Source: an uncultured Eubacteriales bacterium (GTDB lineage Bacteria > Bacillota > Clostridia > Monoglobales > Monoglobaceae). Taken from it: 28,572 nt of DNA. The stretch is taken from assembly GCA_900545865.1 (NCBI GenBank), contig URAN01000033.1, positions 1 through 28,572 of the forward strand, given 5' to 3'. The position numbers and the translations under genes were made by a program. The stretch's first letter is position 1, and each line of letters begins with the position of its first letter. Shown piece by piece: positions 1 to 7,654 of this stretch. Under the pieces are notes generated by a model. It was not told where the DNA came from. It did not search any database and saw only the letters and a list, made by a program, of their open reading frames with translations.

Positions 1-226
1 GTTCCGAAAGTGCGGTTTGTTCATCAACCGCCGCATAAACCCTCTTCAAATCAGCCGATAAAGGCTTAATATCTTTGTATGATACAAACTTTGTTGTATT
101 GCGGATTTGATGGATTATGCACTGTTGTATCTTTGTTTTAGGATATACTGCTTCTATTGCGTTTGTAAAGCCGGTCAGCCCATCAATGCGGGCGATCAGT
201 ATATCCTCGACTATCATATCAAAAAA
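1..226 (-). pseudogene. 5'-truncated IS256/Mutator-family transposase fragment
   Basis: The minus strand reads without a stop from 226 to the window edge and gives a typical IS256-type catalytic core: DILIARIDGLTGF, then AVYPKTKIQQCIIHQIRN, then KPLSADLKRVYAAVDEQTAL. The DGL aspartate corresponds to the second acidic residue of the DDE triad, and C-x-x-H in QQCIIHQIRN is the Mutator-superfamily signature. The fragment is cut at its 5' end: six bases upstream of the first recognisable codon there is an in-frame TAA, which is the stop codon of the rhamnosidase gene. There is no start codon or ribosome binding site, so roughly the N-terminal half is missing. The gene continues leftwards out of the window, so the state of its 3' end and of the inverted repeat is unknown. 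Family assignment is confident; calling it a dead remnant rests on the missing 5' part. Confidence 0.85.
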
Positions 227-1825
227 TTATCGAATAATTTCAATCTCCGACGGAGCCGATATATTTATTTTTGTCTGCTCTCCGCATCTTTCCGCCCGAA
301 CATTTATTTTTCCGTACGGGGTCGGATAATTCACTTCAAACCACTTAAGTCCCGCAAGTTTCGGATTGATCCGCACCTTTTTGAATCCGGGACTTAAAAT
401 TTCGATACCTGCCAATTCTTTTGATAAAAACGCAGTGGGTCCGCTTGCCCAACCGTGGCACAGACTATGCCTAAAGCCTTCATAACAATAGCGACCGAAA
501 TCACCGTGTATATCTCTTTTCCCGCTTGGGACGATTTCATCTATTCTCGCCGAGTCTTTCATCCATTCAATATCAAAATCTTCCCAAAATGTTGTTGCAC
601 CCATGCTTAGCATACCGCCCCAGTAACTTTTGATTATATCGATTGCACCGCTAAAATCGCCGGATTTTGCCTTTGCCAGCAATACATAATATCCCATAAA
701 ACACGACATTTCGGATGCGGAGCTTCCCGAAAGCAAATCCGTTTCATAATTTGTGTTTCTTCCACAGAGCATATTCAGTGCGGCAATCCTCTTATTTACA
801 TTAACCATACACTTTTCGGCACATATTATGTCCGCACATTTCCGACACTTTTCGGTGTATTCACCGTCATTCAACGCAAAAAACAATCGTGCAGCTTTTG
901 AAAGCCCCATTGCAAAAAGCGATTTAACGCCTTCTATCTCGCTTGTCGTATCTTTGCTGCTCCAGTCAACAAACGTTCTGACATTTGTACCTTTTGTGCA
1001 ATACCCGCTATTGACCAGCTCGATTGCCGAATCGCATACAGCTTTCAGATATTGATGCTGTTCTTTTAAATATGTAATATCACCATATAACATAAATATA
1101 TCATAATGAATGATTATCCACCACATACTATATGTTGCAATCCCATTTATCCACGCCCCTTCGGGCGTGTCATTCTTCACAAAATCAAGACTGTTTTGAA
1201 TTGACGGGTCGTTGCCGAAAACAGCTGTTATTGTTGAAACCTCAGGATGCAAATCGCCTATAAAAATCCCTTGATCGCGCTTTATTCCATCCCATATGTA
1301 CTCATGCATATTAAGCCTGACTGTCCTTACGCCCGTCCTCCATATCTCATTTAACAATTTATCATTGCACTCGAACGAACCGAGTTGAGGTATCTCTCTT
1401 AAATCGGCGTACGCTTTTACGGATTTAATATAAATTTCACTGTCCAAAGACTCTATTCGTACGAATCTGAATCCCGTTGCGCCAAACCTCAAGGTAGACT
1501 GTGTGCACATTTCAAGCGTAACGTCTCGCATACTGTGGTGGTTACCCGAATTTTTATCACCTGTTTTACTCATTGCTTCGGAAACACTTTCACCGAAAGT
1601 AATATGCAGTTGTGCGGATTTCGGATGGATTGAAACCTGTTGGTTGGTGATTGCAATTCCGCCGTACCATTCTTTACCAAAATCCAAAATTATATATCCA
1701 CCGTTTTTTATTACGGCACAATCATCATAACGATACCCATGTTGCAGAGGTTTATCCGACAGCAATATATCGCTGTTTTTTATATTGTGACTTGTTATTA
1801 TTCTTTTAGGCGAAATATATTTCAC
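227..1825 (-). CDS. GH78-like alpha-L-rhamnosidase (six-hairpin glycosidase), cytoplasmic
   Basis: Predicted to release terminal alpha-L-rhamnose from imported oligosaccharides. Of 532 residues, about 1-145 form a beta-sandwich, about 146-475 the (alpha/alpha)6 barrel and the rest the C-terminal beta domain. Family marks are the acidic stretch KRDQGIFIGDLHPE (183-196), equivalent to the RDxxGWxGD region of GH78 that carries catalytic acids, FWEDF with E415, and LCHGWASGP (455-463) followed by PGFKKVRINP, the usual start of the rhamnosidase C-terminal domain. It is shorter than the usual 700-1000 residues because the N-terminal carbohydrate-binding domains are absent. No signal peptide is present. 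The start is GTG with GGAGGAAA seven bases upstream. It is the last gene of a three-gene operon, 34 bp behind the propeller gene, and its stop codon lies exactly at the junction with a transposase fragment, so its last codons may have been altered. Other alpha/alpha-barrel specificities cannot be excluded. Confidence 0.8.
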   Translation of the reverse strand: MKYISPKRIITSHNIKNSDILLSDKPLQHGYRYDDCAVIKNGGYIILDFGKEWYGGIAITNQQVSIHPKSAQLHITFGESVSEAMSKTGDKNSGNHHSMRDVTLEMCTQSTLRFGATGFRFVRIESLDSEIYIKSVKAYADLREIPQLGSFECNDKLLNEIWRTGVRTVRLNMHEYIWDGIKRDQGIFIGDLHPEVSTITAVFGNDPSIQNSLDFVKNDTPEGAWINGIATYSMWWIIIHYDIFMLYGDITYLKEQHQYLKAVCDSAIELVNSGYCTKGTNVRTFVDWSSKDTTSEIEGVKSLFAMGLSKAARLFFALNDGEYTEKCRKCADIICAEKCMVNVNKRIAALNMLCGRNTNYETDLLSGSSASEMSCFMGYYVLLAKAKSGDFSGAIDIIKSYWGGMLSMGATTFWEDFDIEWMKDSARIDEIVPSGKRDIHGDFGRYCYEGFRHSLCHGWASGPTAFLSKELAGIEILSPGFKKVRINPKLAGLKWFEVNYPTPYGKINVRAERCGEQTKINISAPSEIEIIR

Positions 1826-1859
1826 GTTATTTCCTCCATTCGTTGGTTAACATTCAAGA

Positions 1860-3035
1860 TTATTTTAATATTTCCTTTAAATCCATATAATATATTCCAC
1901 GCCGTCCTTCATGTACTGAGTCAAATGTTATCACATTTCCATTTCTATTCCATCTTGAATGAAGGTCACAGCGTATATCTTCCGGTTCCAACTCAGGATG
2001 CGAATAGTATAACCCAAGTGTTATCCCCTTATCTTTTTCGACATCATATAAATTCAAAGGACGATAACCATCTGCATTCCAATAGCAATCATACAAAACA
2101 TATTTTTTATCAGGCGAAAAGCTGCAATGCCCATTTTCACCTTTGAAAAATTCTTTTCCTATTAATTTCGCCTGATGTGTCTTATCCTTCCACATATATA
2201 ATTGTACTCCGTCATAGTGATTGGCATAAATAATTAAATTTTCATTATCCTTCCAAAAATAATGTGATGCAATATCAAACTCGCGAAGCACATACGGATC
2301 CGAGCCATCTCGGTTTGCGGTAATTACAGCTGTTTTCCAATGTCCGCCATTTTCCGGGAAAGTCCTGAACAGACAAACAAATCTACTTCCGTCCTCATTA
2401 AAATTAATATGATTAACAAGCACTTTCTTATCTGAATCCAACGTACCCTTTGTTAAATTCCATAACTCATCTGTACTCAACACGAGTTTTGACTTACCCG
2501 TTTTAAGGTCAACAAGAAAAATCCCGTCATCCTTGGGATGATTTACATTATAATACGGATCCTCAATTTCACCATATCCGTAACCCGGTCTGAAATCATA
2601 TAACCGCGAAAAGTTAATGCTAAGTCCGTAATTACCGCTCGAATCAACATTTGCAAGCGGATAATCAGTGTATCGCTTTTCACCTGTTTTAATATTCAAT
2701 ATTACTCCTTTGTATTGACCGTTTTCATTTGAATTATATATTATTTCATCGTTCGGCGCTGCGGGATTCCACCGTAATAACGAACCTTGCTGAAAATTCC
2801 ACGCAGTCGTTTCCGCCAACTTTGTATATTTATTATTGTTATTTACATCGATTATACCTATTTCCGCTATTTCTCCTTGTTTGGGCATCCTTTGCCAAAA
2901 ATCAACCTTGTGGCACAAGTGCAAATTGCCGTCTTTGTTCCATGGCTGTACATCATAGTATCCGAAAAAATAATTACCGTTCTCATCGGTGATACATTTT
3001 GATTCTACAATTTCATTTTTAATTTTATCGTTCAT
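1860..3035 (-). CDS. Cytoplasmic beta-propeller protein, possible oligosaccharide lyase-like enzyme
   Basis: The 391 residues contain repeated blade-like segments ending in phrases such as RWNP, FSPDKKYVLYD, NFNEDGSRFVCLF and RWNRNGNVITFDS, typical of TolB/WD40-like seven-bladed propellers. Distinctive conserved-looking blocks are AWNFQQGSLLRWNP (around 78-91), INFSRLYDFRPGYGYG, GHCSFSPD and a terminal HSRWNRNG...HEGRRGIYYMDL. The histidine-rich final blades resemble those of propeller polysaccharide lyases (PL22 oligogalacturonate lyase and the PL24/PL25 ulvan lyases), in which histidines in blades bind metal or act in catalysis. I cannot confirm membership by eye, so the enzymatic role is only a suggestion. 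No signal peptide. The start ATG has AAAGGAGT nine bases upstream. It sits between GH2 (33 bp upstream) and GH78 (34 bp downstream), which argues for a step in intracellular oligosaccharide breakdown. Confidence 0.6.
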   Translation of the reverse strand: MNDKIKNEIVESKCITDENGNYFFGYYDVQPWNKDGNLHLCHKVDFWQRMPKQGEIAEIGIIDVNNNNKYTKLAETTAWNFQQGSLLRWNPAAPNDEIIYNSNENGQYKGVILNIKTGEKRYTDYPLANVDSSGNYGLSINFSRLYDFRPGYGYGEIEDPYYNVNHPKDDGIFLVDLKTGKSKLVLSTDELWNLTKGTLDSDKKVLVNHINFNEDGSRFVCLFRTFPENGGHWKTAVITANRDGSDPYVLREFDIASHYFWKDNENLIIYANHYDGVQLYMWKDKTHQAKLIGKEFFKGENGHCSFSPDKKYVLYDCYWNADGYRPLNLYDVEKDKGITLGLYYSHPELEPEDIRCDLHSRWNRNGNVITFDSVHEGRRGIYYMDLKEILK

Positions 3036-3068
3036 TTTAATTCGACTCCTTTATTATTTCGTGATTTA

Positions 3069-5942
3069 TTACTGCTGTTTTGTATCGATTCTGAATGCGA
3101 ATTCAATTTCCTTTTCACTAAATGCGTATTTGTCAAAAAGCGATTTCCAAACAGCAAACGAATTTACCCCCGAATTCTTATAATCGATTCTCAATGTTAT
3201 ATAATCGGCTTTTTTGAGTTCATTCGTATGTTTTGCCGTCGTAAGCATCTCGGGCGTGTATTCCGAAACATTGATTTCAAACGGTTTTTCCGATGAAATC
3301 TTAAGACCGTTTTTAAACTCGACAAATTCGGTCATATAGTGATTGCCGTGTTCCTGGGGCATAACGTACGGCACATACTCATTTTCGGCAGAGCTCTTAT
3401 ACATACCAACCTTTGCAAAGCTGTGCATATCGCAATAACATTCGTTCGGTCCCATTCCGAAATACTTAAACTCATTGCTCGTCTTAGGCAATAAAAATTC
3501 AAAGCCGAGCCTCGGCAGCTGAATACAATCGTTACGTACTTTGCCTTTTAATTTCACCGAAATGGATGCGTCATCGAAAAATTCATACGCCAGTTCATAC
3601 TTAAAGAACGGCATTCTCGACACACCCGCAAGACTTCCGCAGAACACTGCTCGATTGTCTTTAATTTCGTAATTATAGATTTTGTTATAGAGCCTGTTTA
3701 AATTTTCTGCCTTTGCGGTATCTCCGTTCAGTATACCCAGTCCATCAGCGAGAAATCCCGTTCTGTCCGCAAAACTTCTTATGTCATTATCGGTCGGCGC
3801 ACGCCATACCGACAATCTTGTATCGGCAAAATTTAAACCGTTAATATTCGTAAGCGTACCATAGGTTGTGTTAATTTCATACAAAAAGTCCTTGCCCTCT
3901 ACCACTATAGCATTGTCTTTAATATGTAGTTTGACGCTTTTGTATGATGTGCAATTTTCGTGTTTTTCTTTGGGTATATCCAATTTAAGCTGTGTTTCCG
4001 CTTTTATATTTCCGTCCTCGTCAGATAGATTGACATTCAGATAACAGCCGTATCTGCATAATTCCGGCAGTTTGGAGAACAGCTTAACACCGATTGACAT
4101 ATGCGGTTCGATATTGACTTTGACGCTTCCGCAGTCATAAAGCTTTCCGTCATTTTCAATGCTCCAGTTCACACTAAATTCGTTTAGGTTGGTAAAGTCA
4201 TATTTGTTCTTTATTATTACACAATTACCGTCAAGAGAAACAGACATCGGCTGATAAACAGCTTTTGCTTCAAGCGAGCCTGATTTTAAACTCCTGTCCG
4301 CAAACACAAGTCCGTCACAGCATCTGTTTCCGTTATGAATCGGCTCATCAAAATCACCACCGTAAAGTATTGTTCCGTCAGAGTCCTCTACGCCGTGATC
4401 CGCCCATTCCCATATACATCCGCCAATTGCACGCGGATATTTTTCAAATACTTCCCAATATTCCTTTAAATCTCCGGGACCGTTGCCCATTGCGTGCGAA
4501 TGTTCTTGTATAAAAAGCGGTCTTTTATCATCCTTTTCCGCAAGTTTCACCAAATCTTCAAGACCCGTGTACATATAGCTTATAATATCCACCGTTTCGG
4601 GATTATCCACTACATTCGCTCTTTCATAATGAATGAGCCTTGATGAATCTCTGCGCTTTGTCCAACGGCTCATCTCGGCTATATTTTCGCCGTAGCCGCT
4701 CTCGTTTCCGAGCGACCACACAATAACCGAGGAATGATTTTTATCACGTTCAACAAGCCTTATCATTCGGTTTAAAAAGGCATCCTTCCACTCGGGTTTG
4801 TTGCAAATCCAATCAGGATGTTCAACGTCCCAACCGCCGTTTTTCCAATATTCACTCGGCTTTCTCGTTTTAAATCCGTGCGTTTCCTGATCTGCTTCGT
4901 CTATAACATACAAACCGTATTCATCGCACAGCTCCATAAAATACGGCGTCGAGGGATAATGGGATGTTCTGACGCAATTCATATTCAACTCTTTCATTAA
5001 AAGTACATCCTTTTTTATATCCTCTCTCGGCATATAATATCCGTATTCGGGATGCGTATCGTGATGATTGACGCCTTTTAATTTCACCGAAACACCGTTA
5101 ATCAAAAGTTCACCCCTGTCCGATACCTCTATCTTTCTCATTCCGATTTTTTGCGGTATGTATTCACTGTTATGATGAATAACACAGGTGTATAAATACG
5201 GCTTTTCGGCATTCCAAAGTATCGGTTTTGAAAGGTCGGCAATCCTACCTTCCGCATCAAATACTGACATCTCACCGATACCGTCATATTTAATTGCTGT
5301 ATCATCGGCTGATATTTCAACATCCCATACACGCTCGCTGTCACGAGATAACAAATAAACATCTCTGAATATTCCCGATAATCTCAGGTAATCCTGATCT
5401 TCGAGATAGCTGCCTGCGCACCACTTTCTAACCTTAACTTTAACAGTGTTTACCGCCTTTAAATACTTGGTTATTTCAAACTCCGACGGCATATGCGAAC
5501 CCGAACTGTATCCGACAAATTCGTCATTTATATATAATTCAAAGCATGACGAAACACCCTCAAACACTATATATATTCGGCGGTTATTCCACATATCCGA
5601 AATCTCAAAATTTCTTTTGTATATGCCCATAGGATTTTCGGTCGGCACATACGGTGGGTCAACGGGAAACGGATAGTTTTCGTCCGTATACCACGGTTTG
5701 TCATAGCCTTGCATCTGCCAACAGCCGGGAACATCTATTTTACTTTTTTTCGGTTCTTTAATGTTTTCCTCATAATCCGAATTATAAAATTCAAAATCCC
5801 ATTTACCGTTCAGACATTTATAATACGCTGATTTTTCGCGGTCACCGCACAAAGCTTTTTCCAAAGTATCATATGGAATATAATGCGTTCTCGGTTCTTC
5901 GCAATTCACTTGTAATTTTGTTAAATCCTCATATATTTTCAT
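3069..5942 (-). CDS. GH2 beta-galactosidase (LacZ-type), cytoplasmic
   Basis: Hydrolyses terminal beta-galactosides, probably from imported plant oligosaccharides. The 957 residues follow the five-domain LacZ plan: jelly-roll sugar-binding domain (about 40-200, with VPGCWQMQGYDKPWYTDENY), a short Ig-like domain, the TIM barrel (about 275-560), a second Ig-like domain and a C-terminal beta-sandwich. The acid/base glutamate is E414 in VWSLGNESGYG and the nucleophile is E480 in FIQEHSHAMGNGPG; GGCIWEWADHGV follows as expected. It is somewhat shorter than E. coli LacZ (1023), mainly in the small second domain. There is no signal peptide. The start ATG has AGAAAGGAT nine bases upstream. It is the first gene of the GH2-propeller-GH78 operon and has its own sigma-A-type promoter 72 bp upstream. 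GH2 also contains glucuronidases and mannosidases, but the SHAMGN block favours beta-galactosidase. Confidence 0.9.
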   Translation of the reverse strand: MKIYEDLTKLQVNCEEPRTHYIPYDTLEKALCGDREKSAYYKCLNGKWDFEFYNSDYEENIKEPKKSKIDVPGCWQMQGYDKPWYTDENYPFPVDPPYVPTENPMGIYKRNFEISDMWNNRRIYIVFEGVSSCFELYINDEFVGYSSGSHMPSEFEITKYLKAVNTVKVKVRKWCAGSYLEDQDYLRLSGIFRDVYLLSRDSERVWDVEISADDTAIKYDGIGEMSVFDAEGRIADLSKPILWNAEKPYLYTCVIHHNSEYIPQKIGMRKIEVSDRGELLINGVSVKLKGVNHHDTHPEYGYYMPREDIKKDVLLMKELNMNCVRTSHYPSTPYFMELCDEYGLYVIDEADQETHGFKTRKPSEYWKNGGWDVEHPDWICNKPEWKDAFLNRMIRLVERDKNHSSVIVWSLGNESGYGENIAEMSRWTKRRDSSRLIHYERANVVDNPETVDIISYMYTGLEDLVKLAEKDDKRPLFIQEHSHAMGNGPGDLKEYWEVFEKYPRAIGGCIWEWADHGVEDSDGTILYGGDFDEPIHNGNRCCDGLVFADRSLKSGSLEAKAVYQPMSVSLDGNCVIIKNKYDFTNLNEFSVNWSIENDGKLYDCGSVKVNIEPHMSIGVKLFSKLPELCRYGCYLNVNLSDEDGNIKAETQLKLDIPKEKHENCTSYKSVKLHIKDNAIVVEGKDFLYEINTTYGTLTNINGLNFADTRLSVWRAPTDNDIRSFADRTGFLADGLGILNGDTAKAENLNRLYNKIYNYEIKDNRAVFCGSLAGVSRMPFFKYELAYEFFDDASISVKLKGKVRNDCIQLPRLGFEFLLPKTSNEFKYFGMGPNECYCDMHSFAKVGMYKSSAENEYVPYVMPQEHGNHYMTEFVEFKNGLKISSEKPFEINVSEYTPEMLTTAKHTNELKKADYITLRIDYKNSGVNSFAVWKSLFDKYAFSEKEIEFAFRIDTKQQ

Positions 5943-6013
5943 TTTAAAAATCCTTTCTGCGAATTTGTATCTTTGCGTAAAACATTCCCTTCACATTCGT
6001 AAACTATGATTCT

Positions 6014-6042
6014 ATTATATAATAATTTTTTGCTTAATTCAA
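6014..6042 (-). promoter_or_regulatory. Sigma-A-type promoter of the GH2-propeller-GH78 operon
   Basis: On the minus strand there is a -35 box TTGAAT (6042-6037), a 17-bp spacer and a perfect -10 box TATAAT (6019-6014). Transcription would start near 6007, leaving a leader of about 65 nt before the GH2 start at 5942. I looked upstream of this -35 for the 12-bp half-site found at the two araC-flanking promoters and did not see a convincing copy, so this operon may be controlled differently. The surrounding 6043-6130 is AT-rich with no other structure seen. Confidence 0.6.
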
Positions 6043-6130
6043 TGTAAAATAGAACAAAAATTATAAAATTCACCAGAAAATATATTTACAAAACAAACTC
6101 AATCAAACTATTGATTTTAATATTTGTCAT

Positions 6131-6169
6131 ATATACGAAAAAGCCCGAAAACCGAGCTTTTTCGTATAT
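6131..6169 (-). terminator. Rho-independent-type hairpin terminator after the solute-binding protein gene
   Basis: A 14-bp perfect inverted repeat (arms 6131-6144 and 6156-6169, ATATACGAAAAAGC and its complement) encloses an 11-base loop that can extend the stem by a further two pairs. On the minus strand the downstream arm contains GCTTTTT, giving the U-run inside the stem, as in many Firmicutes terminators. It lies 56 bp beyond the stop of the binding-protein gene and upstream of the GH2 promoter, so it ends the long operon. The symmetry means it could also work on the plus strand. Confidence 0.75.
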
Positions 6170-6224
6170 GGGTTACGGTATTTTCTTTTCCTGATTAAAA
6201 CAATTCATATAATTATGCTTTTTA

Positions 6225-7634
6225 TTAATAATCCAAATTATCAAGATAATTCTGTTGGAAATCCGACTTTGCTTTCTTTAAAAGTGCAGCGCAATCAGCA
6301 TCTTTGTCGGTCAGCACAGCTTGAATACAATTATCAAGCACACTGTAAAGTTCCTGTGCGCAAACGGGTTCTTCGGCCTGTAATTCACAATCGCCGAGGT
6401 CTGCAATAAAATCATTGTACAGCTTTATATGATTTATATTTGAATTTGCCTTTTTGTCGATAAGCTCATTTGTGAACTTAACCGATTCGGTCTGATTATC
6501 CCATGTACTCAAGCTTTTTATACCAACCAGCTGACCATTTTCAAGCTTAGTATTTAACGACTTTTCCGTACTGTCTTTAAATGTGTCGGTTGCATTATAG
6601 TTATAGCTTCTCTCAAGCCAGCGCATCGCTCCGTCAATTTGATTTTCGGTCGAATTCGGAGCCATGGCAAATATACTTCCGCCCAACAACGTCACGTGTC
6701 TTTTGGGGCCTGCGGGCATTGCCATAAGTCCTATGTTGTTGATGTCCATCCCAAACCGAACAACCTCTGCCGAATAATCCGTTGCAATAAACATTCCCGC
6801 ATTCCCTGTTCCGAAAAGTTTGTAGTATTCCGAACCGTCAATCAGAGAGTTACTCGGCAAGACGTCATATTTCCACTTTAAATCCTTTATATATTGCAAA
6901 GCCGCCTCTGCCTCTTTTGTGTCAAACGTAGCTTTCCATTTGTTGTTGCTGTCCTTTTCCATAAAGCTTACACCATAGCTCCATGCAAGCGGCATAAATA
7001 TCCAACCGCCGTTATTGTTAGATGACGGAAAAACTATGCCCGGCTTTCCTGTCTTTTCTTTTATCTTAACCGCAAATTCAGCAACCTCATCCCAGTTCTT
7101 CGGCTGTTTCGGTGTTCCATCATCATTCATAAGTCCTGCTTTTTCAAACAAATCAACATTGTATCCAAGTCCCAAAACATATGCCGAGAATGGAAATGCA
7201 TATATCTTTCCGTCCTTTGACACCAAATCAAGAATCTGTTGATTGAATTTTCCTTCATATCCTCTCTTTTTAAGGACATTCGCCAAATCTGCCGAATATC
7301 CTGACTCTATAATTTGTTTTGCCTCGGTCATATGCGTATAATATACTGTCGGCAGCTGTCCGCCGGCAGCCTTTGCATAAAATGATTTTAAATCAAATGT
7401 CCACGCATCGGGTTTGATTGTTACATCCGGATTTTGTTGTTCAAACTCAGCCTTTGCTTTATTATAATTATCAAGCTCTGTTCCTTCCTTTTGCGGCCAA
7501 TTGGCAACAGATACAATAGTCTTTCCGTTTTCATCGGTATCATTCGCCGACTTTCCGCATGATGCAAATACCGACATCGTCATAACGCCGGCTGTCAATA
7601 ACGCCGCCGCTTTTTTAAAATTAATTTTTTTCAT
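6225..7634 (-). CDS. ABC transporter solute-binding lipoprotein (family 1, carbohydrate type)
   Basis: Captures oligosaccharides at the cell surface for a CUT1-type ABC importer. The 469-residue protein begins MKKINFKKAAALLTAG and has a lipobox ending VFASC, so C26 would be lipidated and the mature protein is membrane-anchored. The rest has the features of extracellular solute-binding family 1: ADLANVLKKRGYEGKF, KDGKIYAFPFSAYVLGLGYN with FEKAGL, PKNWDEVAEFAVKIKEKTG, and a C-terminal helical part. An in-frame ATG lies 12 bases further upstream, but it is directly fused to the AAAGG ribosome site, so the start at 7634 is preferred. It is the last gene of the long operon, about 20 bp behind GH39B and before a terminator. 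No permease or ATPase gene is in the window, so it is either separated from its transporter or shares one. Confidence 0.9.
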   Translation of the reverse strand: MKKINFKKAAALLTAGVMTMSVFASCGKSANDTDENGKTIVSVANWPQKEGTELDNYNKAKAEFEQQNPDVTIKPDAWTFDLKSFYAKAAGGQLPTVYYTHMTEAKQIIESGYSADLANVLKKRGYEGKFNQQILDLVSKDGKIYAFPFSAYVLGLGYNVDLFEKAGLMNDDGTPKQPKNWDEVAEFAVKIKEKTGKPGIVFPSSNNNGGWIFMPLAWSYGVSFMEKDSNNKWKATFDTKEAEAALQYIKDLKWKYDVLPSNSLIDGSEYYKLFGTGNAGMFIATDYSAEVVRFGMDINNIGLMAMPAGPKRHVTLLGGSIFAMAPNSTENQIDGAMRWLERSYNYNATDTFKDSTEKSLNTKLENGQLVGIKSLSTWDNQTESVKFTNELIDKKANSNINHIKLYNDFIADLGDCELQAEEPVCAQELYSVLDNCIQAVLTDKDADCAALLKKAKSDFQQNYLDNLDY

Positions 7635-7654
7635 CTTCCATACCATCCTTTATT

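Noticed and set aside
107..397. Plus-strand ORF of 96 codons crossing the transposase remnant and rhamnosidase end
   Set aside because: It is antisense to two recognisable coding regions and has no family features.
5138..5362. Minus-strand alternative-frame ORF within the GH2 gene
   Set aside because: It lies wholly inside the GH2 coding sequence in another frame and shows no recognisable protein features.
6043..6130. A copy of the AraC half-site upstream of the GH2 promoter
   Set aside because: AT-rich stretches give partial matches, but none with the 21-bp pairing and -35 spacing seen at the other two promoters.
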